DNA of 11,957 bases from Basidiobolus heterosporus B8920 (GCA_000697455.1 JNET01027810.1:1-11957); one strand, 5' to 3'. Shown: positions 1-9,017, counted from the first letter of the stretch. The notes: generated by a model from the sequence alone, not told the origin. Numbers and translations are program-made.

Positions 1-149
1 TACTTGAAGATATCTTAGATAGTGCTTACTTTTAACCCTTACCCATTGTGGAAGGAATCCAAGATTTACCTAATCATTTCTTTAATAGTATTAGTAAGCT
101 GAATGCTAGCATCAATCATGAGATCACTGAATGTTAGGGTCAATCATAT

Positions 150-177
150 GAGTTCACTCTTTTGAGTTCACTCTTTT
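150..177. repeat. 14-bp tandem duplication
   Basis: Two exact head-to-tail copies of GAGTTCACTCTTTT. Small local duplication next to a second one at 186-214. Confidence 0.85.
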
Positions 178-185
178 GGGATACT

Positions 186-214
186 GGTGCTTACTGGTTG
201 GGTGCTTACTGGTT
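186..214. repeat. 15-bp period tandem duplication
   Basis: GGTGCTTACTGGTT occurs twice, one base apart. The core TTGCTTACTGGT recurs at about 10613 and 11780 upstream of type B promoters, so this is an array fragment that has duplicated locally. Confidence 0.8.
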
Positions 215-829
215 CATTTAATTATAGGTCATCGTTAGCTCTTTTGAGGAACCCAGACTATTGTGGCAGGACAAACAAACAAAATGTACTATTCCTCAGA
301 AATATGTAATAAATACTATTCCTCAGAAATATAATCGCTTATATCTACTGCTTATTCAATTAGATTACCCTTTGTGTTATGAAGTATTGTTGCACGATGG
401 ACAAATAGCGATGGATGAACGAGTAGTGGTGCTTCGTGGAAACCTGTGTTCTTACCACTTCCACTTCCTCATCTTAGCAGAGTACGCGACACCAAATCAA
501 TAAAGTGCATATCTCTTTACAGGCCCTACAATGCATGTACCCTACTCCACAAACCCTGGATGATTGTGGAACCGGCTAAATGTAAATATGGGAGATTCAA
601 ATACCGATGCACAAACTAGTTATCTAAGCGTCTTGTAACAATCAAATCTAGACTTTTATTCAACTTCGCCCATTACTTACCTGCTAGTTTAACTCTAACT
701 TATTGATATCTACTAGTTCCTGTGGTAGGGGTGCACTCGGACTCAAGGGATATCAATGTTAGCTAATAAACAGTAAACATGGAACGCGGAAACATTCGCT
801 AGAAAATGCCAAATCCAGATAGCCAAAAG

Positions 830-865
830 TTAGTGAGTGGCTGGTACTTAATGAGTGGCTGGTAC
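830..865. repeat. 18-bp tandem duplication
   Basis: Two copies of TTAGTGAGTGGCTGGTAC differing at one base (G to A at the fourth position of the second copy). It sits directly after an AGATAGCC fragment shared with the array spacers. Confidence 0.8.
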
Positions 866-1185
866 TAACGGATGAATATTCCCCACAACATGATGCCCTT
901 TCTTGCAAAGGCGGTGCTTCAGCTTTTCTTATAGACTCCTTTTCAACCATTGGCATTAGCTTGTTGCGGGTCACATAAATAAGCAATACATAGGTGAATC
1001 TTTCCATAGCATTAACCACCTCTTTATATACTAGTTACTCTCGTGTCATCTATATCTTGGCTGTTTGTTTGAAGCTCATTGTTTTATTTAAATCATGTTT
1101 TTTGAAATGTAAACAAGTAACACTGATTCTGATTTCTATTAAGGCTCTAATCGGTCTGATATTAAAACATGCTAATCAATAAATG

Positions 1186-3277
1186 GTGTCTTTGAGAACC
1201 TTGAGTGCAATACATATTTTAGTGGTGGCACTTGAGGTACAAGCAAGAAACTATATAGAATAAAGTCAGATGCAAGAACTGCAATGAGCTGACAAGCTTT
1301 TCATAGGGCAATTGGTATATATAGCAGTGTCTGATGATATTCTGATGGTAAACTGCCTCACAGGTTAGCACTTCTGTTGCTATAGTCATTGCTCATCTTA
1401 CCTAGAGTGCCAGTGTGTGGTATGTCTGACTGAGCTTACAAACTTTGAAGGCTATGCTTGAATGGTATAATATGATTGTTTCATTTTCTTGGCTTGAATG
1501 ATGCCAGAGCACATCACATAGTGCTACTGCTAAATTGCTAGCTTGGCAATAAGGAAACCACAGGTATAGAGTATCGGCTACATTGTGAGCATAATTGTAC
1601 ATCTTCCTCTTGTTTTATACAAATCAGCATCTCTATTTAACCATTTTTACATAATGATGAATGAGTAGCTTCACAGCCAATATGTCAAGTGAAGTCAGTA
1701 CCCAACATGAAAGTGTATGCAAGATGGCAATAGCATGCTACTAGCTTGTTTGCTGACTTTACCTCTTATAACTGCTTGAGTTTTATCATTTGGCATGCTC
1801 CAGCCCAATCCAAGAGAACATGTCTACTGGTATATAATTAGCAAGGTATTTTTGCTGCAATCAAATTTCAGGACTAGGTTGGATATAGCTCAAGAATCAG
1901 GTTGAACATGCCATGAGGAACCTTGAACTGAAATAGAAATACATTTATGATAGTATTTCAATAGTACAGTGATGTCAATGAGGTTACAAAGTTTCAACTA
2001 CAATGAAGAAATATAAGATATTAGGCCCTTTACACTGTTCTCCAATGAGCTTGTAATTATGACATCCAATTCAAGCAAGTACCAATATTTTGAAGAGCAC
2101 TTTTGCTTGGCTTACTATTACCTTTATAAAAAAGTTCTTGTCCTGATATAGGCAGTCTCTTTGCTACAGGGAACTTTTTTACAAAGGGAAGATCATTTGA
2201 GCTGTTTTTATCATGTCTCTTGCTCAAAGTAACAGCAGGCTTGCTGTAGAGTAGTTCTCACCAGCTTAGTAGCAATATGAGTGAAGTATACTGGCCCTTG
2301 CATCTTCATCACTTCTATTCCCATGTATTTCTTACTTCATTAGAGATCTCCCTCCTGTGGACTTCTCCTAAGCCCAATAAAATCTCAATTTGAAAGTACT
2401 TTTTTCCCATGAGTGGTATTCTTGACATGATGTGCTTTCTCTAAAACCATGTTGTTTTTGCACTATTGAACTCATGAACTGATTTACAGTTTTTTTGCTG
2501 CAAAGTACTTGTGTCTTACTAAGCAATAGATTTGTTGACTAGAACATTTCTCAAATATATAATCTGTGGGTTGTAAAGTACCTTTCCTCAGCTAAGCTTA
2601 ATAACCAAACAATACCTGACTCTAGTCATTGTCATTATGGTTGGCAAGTACCAACTCTCACATATAATAGTTCCTAGCCATTGGCTACTAATATTGGACT
2701 AGTATAATCTTTAATGCACTACACTTTCTTCAGGCTCATATTTTCATTGGTGTACAATGCTTTTGTAGTGTCACATAGATCTTCTCTTATTCTCCTTTCC
2801 CCAAACTAGAAATAACATATACATAATGCATATATCAAAAGACTGTTGAGTTTTCTCTTATATAGCACTCATTATGGCTCACAGATATCTTTTTATGGTT
2901 CTTTTCAGCTGATTAGTAATAGATATGCATAGTAAAAGATATGCTGATAGTTACTTTTTCTGCTGTGAAGTACTCTCATAATTGACTATTATTTTGCCTG
3001 AAGAGATTGCTGCTGCTCTTAGTAGTATCACTGTTGTATAACATATGTGTTCAGCTTATTATTACAAGTTATATTCTCTGTGATCACAATCAATTGTACT
3101 TACAAATCTAATGGGTGAAACTCTCACCACTGACAGTCTAAAACTAACTCAAGCCTAGCATTGAGGTTTATGCACAATTTGCACCATTGGGGGGAGTTAT
3201 TATTGATACCAGACTGATCTATGACTAGCCTAACTACAAGTGGCCATCCTGTGGGTGCAACTATCTGGATTGAAATT
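1186..3277. other. CpG desert, no gene recognised
   Basis: I find no open gene on either strand. From 1154 to 4662 only two CpG dinucleotides are present (1575 and 4006), and the 2.4 kb between those two has none, although TpG and CpA are abundant. This pattern is the known result of long-term cytosine methylation and deamination. The stretch has many short stop-bounded frames and may hold decayed sequence beyond recognition. A short minus-strand stretch near 2640-2760 faintly recalls an LTR-retroelement polyprotein but is too weak to call. Confidence 0.8.
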
Positions 3278-3355
3278 GTAAGTTATTTAATAAAAGATGA
3301 TTTATTTATCAGCTAATTACTTTGTTACTAATGCATATTTTTGTTCTTTGCATAG
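3278..3355 (+). other. Possible short intron of the dead DJ-1-like gene
   Basis: GTAAGT at 3278-3283 is a good donor. A pyrimidine-rich tract ending in TTTGCATAG at 3355 is a good acceptor. The length would be 78 bases, which is normal for compact invertebrate genomes. The acceptor lies four bases before the ATG at 3359 that opens the recognisable DJ-1-like frame. If real, the gene decayed in place or was copied as DNA and is not a processed retrocopy. An upstream exon cannot be recognised, so this is moderate to weak evidence. Confidence 0.35.
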
Positions 3356-3358
3356 AAC

Positions 3359-4084
3359 ATGTTGACAATCTTAAATATTTTCATTAATCTTTCTTGCAAA
3401 GCATTATTTGCTATCACCATCTTTAATGGGTCCTTGAATACTGATGGGACATAAACTGGCCTTGTGTATACTGAAGCTCCACATCCATCTGAAGCATTGG
3501 TGCAAGCTGAATTTGAGACAGATCTTGCCTCTGAAACTTGCACTTGTGGTGTTGATGAACATGCATTAGCAAAGGACTTTCTTTGCAAAGATGACAAGAA
3601 GTCACTAAATGATCCCAAGCATCTGTTTAATGTCAAACTGCACAAGCAGCTTCAATGGTCTCCAACCTTAACCTTGCTGATTATGAACTCTTATTTGCTA
3701 CTACAGGCCACATCACTCTATGGGACTACCCTGCTGCTTGTGGCTTGAAGCACATTGATGAAGATATTCATAACTGTGGGGGTGTTATTGCTGTGGAACA
3801 GAAGTTTTACTCAGATCATTAACAATGGGACTCAAAAGTCAAACATCACTAGCAAGAATATTACCAAATCCTCCACCAAGGGTGAGGTTGTGCTGGATTT
3901 ACTTGGCAAAAGCAAATTAATAAGTGTGGCTACCATTGAGGCAGGTGTAATAGCAGTTGGACCTTTATATACCACCCCACCTACACCCTTTGCCAGCATC
4001 ACATACGTAGATGGTCATGTGGTCACAGGAGCTAATCCAATAAGTACCATACAAATGGTGGAAGGTGTTATCAAAGTATTCTGA
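3359..4084 (+). pseudogene. Dead DJ-1/PfpI superfamily gene (Hsp31-like branch)
   Basis: Working relatives are class I glutamine-amidotransferase-like proteins that act as glyoxalase, chaperone or stress proteins in the cytosol, usually about 220-240 residues. The frame from ATG 3359 reads KALFAITIFNGSLNTDGT and then TGLVYTEAPHPSEA and FETDLAS, matching the family's N-terminal strand and its E-A-x-H-P segment. It ends VDGHVVTGANPIST, the family's C-terminal signature, with a stop at 4082-4084. The middle, ADYELLFATTGHITLWDYP and GGVIAV, lies in another frame and matches the GGHG-x-MWD segment. There is a TAA at 3452 where relatives have Lys, a frame change near 3641-3652, and a change back between about 3790 and 3960. 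The nucleophile-elbow Cys (AVCHG in relatives) is not visible. It lies inside the CpG desert. Family assignment is strong; the exact branch is an inference. Confidence 0.85.
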
Positions 4085-4834
4085 GCTTTTTCTCACAACT
4101 GCTCTGGGAAAATGATGCAGAAACTAAAATAATTTTTATTTGGTGTGATAGTATCATTACTTGCTGGTCAGTGCTTGTTATGTGTGATGTGATTTATACA
4201 AGCTAATGGAATATTGCAAGGGTCTTTTGGTAGCAAGTTCTGTAAGCCTATTTCACAGAGTCTTCAATAATTCATGAGTAAGGACAACTACATGTAGGTC
4301 ATTAGGATTCAAGGTATTCCCAGCACTATCTCCATGGCCTGCACAGTTGCTACAGATTTCATTCCAATGATGCTTAAAGGGGAGGACTAAAGATTACTAT
4401 CAAGCCAACCAAGCCACTTTGACTCTATATCTTCCTCACTTAAAATTATTAGAATCTGTCCAACAAGAAGAATATCAAGAGAGTAAGTGATTTGTTAGTA
4501 TGAGTCAGGGATTCACTTCAGTGGCATGAAAACACTAAACCCCATGAGTGTCAAAGTAGATGATTGATTGATATATTCTAATGAACAGGGCTCAAAGTGT
4601 ACCTACAACATCTTAGATACCCATCCAATGACTCAGTATACATAACAGCTCAGTAAATTCACCGGCAGTTTCTCTTAAGAGCATAATTTGATGTACTCGA
4701 TAAACTCATGTTATATAGTACTTGTAGCTCTTTAAAAGGGATGCCCATTGTCTAATGGATCAATGCTATTGAAATCAATCCCAAAGCCATCCTGTGTGTA
4801 GAGGAGTACACCAAATTATCCTGACCTTTCTAGC
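4085..4834. other. Region downstream of the dead gene, nothing recognised
   Basis: No gene, RNA or repeat boundary is recognisable. CpG remains almost absent until 4663, then appears singly at 4663 and 4689. No poly(A) signal pairs convincingly with the dead gene. Confidence 0.6.
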
Positions 4835-5255
4835 ACTATATTATTGCTCATGCAATTTCAGTAACAACAACAACACAAACAAAAAAGCTAAGAGTATAGT
4901 TAGAATGCATTAGTCATTTACCAGCAAATCCGAATGTGAAATTACTTGATCCTAACTGGAGTGTTATATTATGAATCAAATAACGGAATGAATGCCAAAA
5001 GTTTTATCATTCGACTGGTTAGTAGACCATTATGTCTATGCTTATGGAGGAGCTTGATTCAGGCAAACAGGGTAGTAAACATAGTGAGTAGTTGGCTATC
5101 TGGTCAACCTACTATCCACTACTTTAAGTTGTATTCCCAAAGAATGAAGAACATGATATTAGCCACTTTTGTCTTGGTTGGCCCAAGGTATTTCCTGGAG
5201 TGCCCTGTATGTGTCTGGTAGGTGTTCAACTGACCAAGAATCAATATATTGGGAT
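4835..5255. repeat. Duplicated block, CpG-poor copy
   Basis: This block is a diverged relative of 7803-8195 followed by 8456-8490, and its right part also matches 7558-7645. Anchors are the AACAACAA-type run near 4862 with AAGAGTATA, GTCATTTACC (4913), ATGTGAAATT (4934), CTGGTTAGT (5015), GCTTATGGAGGA (5040) and TAGTAAAC (5073). At five or more aligned places the right-hand copy has CpG where this copy has TpG or CpA. I see no coding potential; an open frame at 4946-5221 is not shared by the other copy. Confidence 0.6.
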
Positions 5256-5853
5256 GTTACATTGATCAGGTAAGTATGGGGAGACACCTCTACAGTGGCA
5301 ATTGTCATTAGTCAAGACTAAGTATTAGGAGTAAACCAAATGCACAGTTAAGTATATTCAGTAAAATGTCAAGAATATTTTGATGCAACTAAGATGAGTT
5401 TTACACCACATTCTGTAATATCTGAGTCAAGATTGTCACGTTATCGACAGGGAACTCTCCATCCTGATAGAATATGAGTCACACTTAAATCCATGTAGAG
5501 AAAAATATGCTTGTTCACTCATGAATGTAATGCACCACTTGTCATGTACCACTTGCCACTTACCCATTCTTTCAACCATTGGGAAGAAGAGCCCAGCCCA
5601 TCATCAGTACACATACCTAACAATAATGGGTACACGTTGGGGATACCTAATGATTCGTCACTACCAAATAAAAATCAAGATATATTGAGTTGAGTTAAAG
5701 ATTGTTAGTAGAATGGCTTTGGAAAGGTTCTCATTTCCCATGAATTATCGGTACTTTTTTAGTACTTTCATCGTAGATTGGTGTAGTAAAATAAACTATC
5801 AATGCATACAAATTGGTTATGTAGATTCGATCGCCATCGGCCAATTATTCACG

Positions 5854-5880
5854 CAATATATCGTATTGTCCAAATCTAGA
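5854..5880 (+). promoter_or_regulatory. 27-bp array motif, copy 1
   Basis: Begins CAATATATCG and ends AAATCTAGA. Located about 310 bp upstream of the TATA box of the broken unit. Function unknown; possible transcription-factor site. Confidence 0.55.
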
Positions 5881-6053
5881 AACACATTGAATACAGAAAC
5901 AGTGACCACATGCACGTCTACCACTTTCACATCCAGTTGCCACATTCAGATAGGTAAATAAATCATGTCAAGTAGTCAGAGAGCGACTGTGACCAACCGA
6001 TGAATAATCCACACCAGCTGCACTTACTAGTCAGTAGAGCCTTCAATACTCAT

Positions 6054-6250
6054 AGTTCTTTGAAAGCAGAACCCGGACTATGGCTGTAGTTGTATAAGAA
6101 GGATCTACCCGACGGTTGCCAAATGACTCGATATACTGTTCTTCAGAAATCTCCCTGTCTCTCTATAAATACACGGTCAGTAAAATCTATGAGCCGTAGT
6201 CCCAAAGATGCTGTATCTAAGTAACTCTTGAATCTTCGCAATAAATGGAA
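6054..6250 (+). pseudogene. Broken defensin-like gene copy (relic of unit 1)
   Basis: This is a broken member of the six-cysteine peptide family whose intact copies lie at 9762 and 10822. It keeps a type A promoter almost identical to that of gene 1, including GGATCTACCC at 6101, ACTGTTCTTCAGAAAT near 6135 and a TATA box at 6164. It also keeps the conserved end of the gene and the AATAAA signal at 6240. The coding body is not present. The leader after the TATA box (CAGTAAAATCTATGAG) is of the type found with gene 2 and not with gene 1, so the relic is a mosaic of the two unit types. The high similarity of its promoter to gene 1 suggests a young relic. A transcript could still be made, but no peptide of the family. 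Confidence 0.8.
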
Positions 6251-6546
6251 ACCTTAAACTGGGAATATATAAGTGGGGAGATGTTATACTGTATTCTTGC
6301 TAAATGTAAGTAGATTGTGAAGACTATGCGAAAAAACCAACCCAATATAGTTGTAGTGGGAATGTAATAGTGTGCTAGTTGGATGGAAATGATTCAACGT
6401 ACCGAGCAGTAGAGTTAGCTGATAATTGCAACTAACAATATAACCATAGTCACGTAACGTATGGTAATGGGTTGAATAAATAAACAACAACCCTTCCTCA
6501 TAGCTACAAATTGGGAGAGAATTCTACAGCACGTATTACAGTCACG

Positions 6547-6573
6547 CAACATATCGTAATGATCAGATTTAGA
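6547..6573 (+). promoter_or_regulatory. 27-bp array motif, copy 2
   Basis: Begins CAACATATCG and ends AGATTTAGA, preceded by TTACAGTCACG. Lies in the spacer downstream of the relic gene and matches copies at 7261 and 11279, including the GCACGTAT and ACAGTCAC sequence just before it. Confidence 0.55.
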
Positions 6574-6857
6574 CCGACATTCAAAGAGCAACATCCCATA
6601 TAGAAACACTTGCTTCTAGGTCACAAACATCCAGATATATCGTGTTCATAAGCATTCCACATCACCTCATTCCACATCACCTGCTACTTACTAGTTCTTT
6701 GTTATTGTAGTTGTACAGGAGTGATCTACCTAATAAGTACCATAAGAATCAAATTGATGAGATCAACAATTGCTTACCTTGAATGGAGCCTAGATGATAT
6801 CCTACTATTAAGCAATGACAAGAGTGGCAATTTGTGAGAATTCATATTACAATCAAG

Positions 6858-6908
6858 CAATATATCAAGCAACATATCAAGCAATATATCGAAACGATCA
6901 GATCTAGA
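6858..6908 (+). repeat. 12-bp triplet plus 27-bp array motif, copy 3
   Basis: CAAYATATCAAG repeats at 6858, 6870 and 6882 with an exact 12-bp period; the third repeat opens a 27-bp motif ending AGATCTAGA. The same arrangement occurs at 10452 and, with two repeats, at 11621. It precedes the AGATAGCC and GCATGCCAACTGATG stretches in each unit. Confidence 0.75.
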
Positions 6909-7074
6909 TGCATATGTAACACAGATATACTTACTCCACATCTAGATAGCCAAGTAAGCATGCCAACTGATGTATATTCGCCAAAAGATATTATTAATAC
7001 TAGTAGCTGAATCAAGAGCATTACGTTGTTAATATCCAGTGCTAGTTGGATGAAGTATGAAAATGATTCTAACT

Positions 7075-7320
7075 CGGACTGTAGCTGTAGGAACGATCTA
7101 CCAAATGAAGCAAATTGATGAGATGTACTGTTCTTCAGAAAACCATATAAATATAAGTAAAATGTTGAGAAAAATCTCGGTATTACTGTTACCTTGTCAG
7201 AAGATATCCCACTACTGATCAATGAGAACTTCCCTTGTGTGAGCACGTATAACAGTCACACAATATATCGTAATGATCGGATTTAGAGCAACATTGATTT
7301 GGTGGCGTATATCCCAGACT
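7075..7320 (+). pseudogene. Second relic unit: promoter joined to gene-downstream spacer
   Basis: CGGACTGTAGCTGTAG, then GATCTACC at 7095, TGTACTGTTCTTCAGAAA and a TATA box at 7146 (TATAAATA) match promoter type A. No gene of the family follows. Instead, GAGAACTTCCCTTGTG and the ACAGTCACACAATATATCG stretch match the spacer found downstream of gene 2 (about 11238-11290). It is a remnant of an array unit, more diverged than the relic at 6054 and so probably older. Confidence 0.65.
7261..7287 (+). promoter_or_regulatory. 27-bp array motif, copy 4
   Basis: Begins CAATATATCG and ends GGATTTAGA. Sits in the spacer part of the second relic unit. Confidence 0.5.
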
Positions 7321-7419
7321 AATATATGCAGATAAATATAGCCAACATGCTAGTAGTGAACTTTTGTAACATGCCAGTTTTGTTACTAAGAAATGATAGT
7401 GTAATGCTTGTTTGATGTT

Positions 7420-7449
7420 ACCAGCTATTTTACTGATAAAATTGCTGGT
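7420..7449. repeat. Inverted repeat / hairpin
   Basis: ACCAGCTATTTTA and TAAAATTGCTGGT can pair at 12 of 13 positions around a 4-base loop (CTGA). It is short and AT-rich. It could be a structural hairpin in DNA or RNA; no terminator or miRNA claim is supported. Confidence 0.5.
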
Positions 7450-7477
7450 TTGGGCATTATTCGTTGATCCATTGTAG

Positions 7478-7650
7478 TTGCCAGAATATCTCGTAGTAGT
7501 ATGTTACAGCAAATATGCTTATGTATATGCAATAATCACAAACGTTCTTACCGGTGTCTACTTTACGAGCGTAATACCAATTGAAGATTCTCGGGAAGAT
7601 TTTCGGGCTTGGGATGCGTACCTGGTGGATGTTCCATTGACTGAACATCA
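7478..7650. repeat. Dispersed repeat block, related to 8398-8500 and 5120-5250
   Basis: TTTACGAGCGTAATACC followed by TGAAGAT at 7562-7587 matches TTTACAAGCGCAATGCC and TGAAGAT at 8461-8488, and more distantly ACTTTAAGTTGTATTCCC at 5121-5138. The right part (ATGCGTACCTGGTGG near 7614) matches ATGTGTCTGGTAGG near 5209. The first two copies are about 900 bp apart in the same direction. A minus-strand frame of 67 codons (7457-7660) crosses this block, but the related copy at 8398-8500 does not keep that frame open, so I do not call it coding. Confidence 0.5.
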
Positions 7651-7698
7651 CTAATTTCAAAAAAATGCCAAGAGTCTTTCTGTATGTAATATTAAATT

Positions 7699-7804
7699 AG
7701 CATACACTATGATTGTACTTCTAACTTCAAAGTTTCCTACATATGAGTATATTAACCTAGCATACTTAACCAAGCATACACTATTAATTGTCCTTTTAAC
7801 TTCA
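7699..7804. repeat. Pair of about 31-bp direct repeats
   Basis: AGCATACACTAT followed by a CTTYTAACTTCA-like end occurs at 7699-7729 and again at 7773-7804, with a partial CTAGCATACTTAACC between them at 7758. Nothing else is recognised here. Confidence 0.6.
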
Positions 7805-8195
7805 TATTACTGAGCATCATCCATTGAAATAACAACATAAACAACAATAGCCAAGAGTATAACTAAATTATATCATAGGATGCTGCTGGTATATTCGTCA
7901 TTTACCAACCTTACAGGATGTGAAATTGGTTGACCTGAATTAGAGCGTTGCATTATAGTTCGTGTAAAAAATACTTGGAAAAAGTACCAACAAAAAATGC
8001 TAAAAGGATCACCAGTATCCTGGTTAGTGCGCCAGTATAAGAGAATTATCAATTAGTGCGCCTGTATAAGAGAATTATCAATTAGTGCGCCTGTACTCTA
8101 AAAGAATTATGAGTTAGTGCGCCTTTAGGTTGCGTATATTTACGTATCGCTTATGAAGGAACTTGACTAAAAAAATCAAGCTAGTAAACGTAAGA
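7803..8195. repeat. Duplicated block, CpG-bearing copy
   Basis: Relative of 4835-5090. It differs chiefly by retaining CpG (for example at 7946, 8143, 8148 and 8189, where the other copy has TpG or CpA) and by an expansion of the TTAGTGCGCC segment into a tandem repeat. The other copy has a single CTGGTTAGTAGACC at the matching place. Confidence 0.6.
8024..8125. repeat. 29-bp tandem repeat, about 3.4 copies
   Basis: Units start TTAGTGCGCC at 8024, 8053, 8082 and 8114. The first two are 29 bp and differ by one base. The third is 32 bp and diverged. The fourth is partial. The related block near 5015-5028 has only one such unit, so the expansion occurred after the duplication or was lost on the left. 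Confidence 0.9.
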
Positions 8196-9017
8196 AAACT
8201 TGGTTCCAACATTACAGTGATTTTGATGCAACTATTCTACGCAAAACTAAGCGGTAATTTGTTACCTTACCATAGTAGTGACTTTTCTATCGTAAACAAG
8301 GAAAGTGGGAAAGGGTTAAATACCAAATATCACGTAAGAGAAAGCAAAAAGAGGCCAAAATTCACAAAATAACTCGTCATATCTTTATATTAGCAGGCAG
8401 CCAGTTCAGAATAATAATAATATCTTCACTCATATACAATATACACAAACCAGTGTTCGCTTTACAAGCGCAATGCCTACTGAAGATGGGTTTTCTACTT
8501 TGACGGGATGTTTACCAAGACCCTGTGTATTGTATATTCTTGTACTGTCTAGTATCCACTACCTCAACAAGATAAAAGACTGCGTTGGTAGCAGGAGCTC
8601 TATATCAACTACGATTGTTCTGTCAATAAATACTGTTGACTATTCAATAGATTGGATCTATCAGTACATCAAGCACACACCTGTCATAGAATACACTTAC
8701 GCCACTATTATACGTAACACTGGGTGATAATCAAATTTTGCATAGCGTCAAGGATTCAGACTTATTAATCCATATCTTACTTCCTACGCCTTGCTTTATA
8801 CCCATTTTAACCAACGCATCCTAACCATCCATGGCTGCGGCAGATGCGCATTGGCATACACTCAAGTAGCATGAATCATGATGGTTTGTTCATCTCTCTC
8901 CCTCCTCTCCCTCCTCTCCCTCAATCGTATACTGGTGACCATAAACCCAATACAAGGAAAACCACAGTCAACACTTCACTTCGTCCCATACACTACGCGC
9001 ATCCTTTTTGCATAAAC
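8196..9017. other. Inter-unit region, no gene recognised
   Basis: Apart from the 8398-8500 repeat copy and a CT-rich tract, nothing is recognised. Open frames at 8163-8372 and 8473-8727 on the + strand lack recognisable domains, signal peptides or conservation in related blocks. CpG is present at ordinary levels. Confidence 0.5.
8892..8922. repeat. Pyrimidine tract with CTCCCTCCT repeats
   Basis: About 31 bases made almost only of C and T, with CTCCCTCCTC repeated. A simple low-complexity tract. Confidence 0.8.

Larger units (their letters stand above)
1..1185. other. Left flank with worn array fragments, no gene recognised
   Basis: No convincing gene is visible here. Several short stretches match parts of the defensin-array units to the right. 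The run TGCTTACTGGTT appears twice at 186-214 and again before gene 2. CTTTTGAGGAACCCAGACTATTG at 241-263, given here in outline only, matches the promoter of gene 2 and of the copy at the right edge. ACTATTCCTCAGAAAT at about 286-330 resembles the ACTGTTCTTCAGAAAT of promoter type A. GATATCTACTAGTTC near 705-719 and AAATCCAGATAGCC near 810-823 match the spacer between genes. All matches are in the + orientation. CpG is present at normal frequency, unlike the next 3.5 kb. I infer an old, rearranged array unit. Confidence 0.5.
5403..6982 (+). repeat. Array unit 1 (direct repeat of 9018-10576)
   Basis: Sequence identity with 9018-10576 starts sharply at ACACCACATTCTG (5403 and 9018) and runs, with gaps, through the promoter, gene tail, poly(A) signal, spacer and the 12-bp triplet. 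It fades after the GCATGCCAACTGATG stretch. The first 300 bases are about as similar as the promoter. Compared with unit 2 it carries an extra spacer piece (about 6510-6640), which reappears after gene 2 (about 11245-11395). The left boundary coincides closely with the return of CpG dinucleotides (first at 5439). Confidence 0.85.

Noticed and set aside
261-503. 80-codon + strand frame at the left end
   Set aside because: It runs through array promoter fragments, contains a local duplication (TIPQKY twice), and has no recognisable domain or signal peptide.
759-1019. 86-codon minus-strand frame
   Set aside because: It crosses the 18-bp tandem duplication and a spacer fragment of the array; the encoded peptide is not recognised.
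2630-2765. Faint LTR-retroelement-like peptide (CIKDYTSPILVANG) on the minus strand
   Set aside because: Only a short fossil-like stretch; no terminal repeats, neighbouring domains or boundaries can be seen, so no element is called.
3328-3645. Two long minus-strand frames opposite the DJ-1-like gene
   Set aside because: They are shadows of the + strand relic, which matches a known family in three separate segments.
5713-5961. 82-codon + strand frame in unit 1
   Set aside because: The matching part of unit 2 has an internal gap and does not keep the frame, and it includes the 27-bp motif; it is noncoding spacer.
6842-7246. 134-codon minus-strand frame
   Set aside because: It covers the 12-bp triplet and the promoter relic on the opposite strand; the repeated ICCLIYCLI tail is a by-product of the 12-bp period. 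Other units do not preserve it.
7457-7660. 67-codon minus-strand frame with a possible splice donor
   Set aside because: The related copy at 8398-8500 is not open in that frame and the peptide is not recognised.
8473-8727. 84-codon + strand frame
   Set aside because: No family resemblance, no signal peptide, and the related blocks are not open in this frame.
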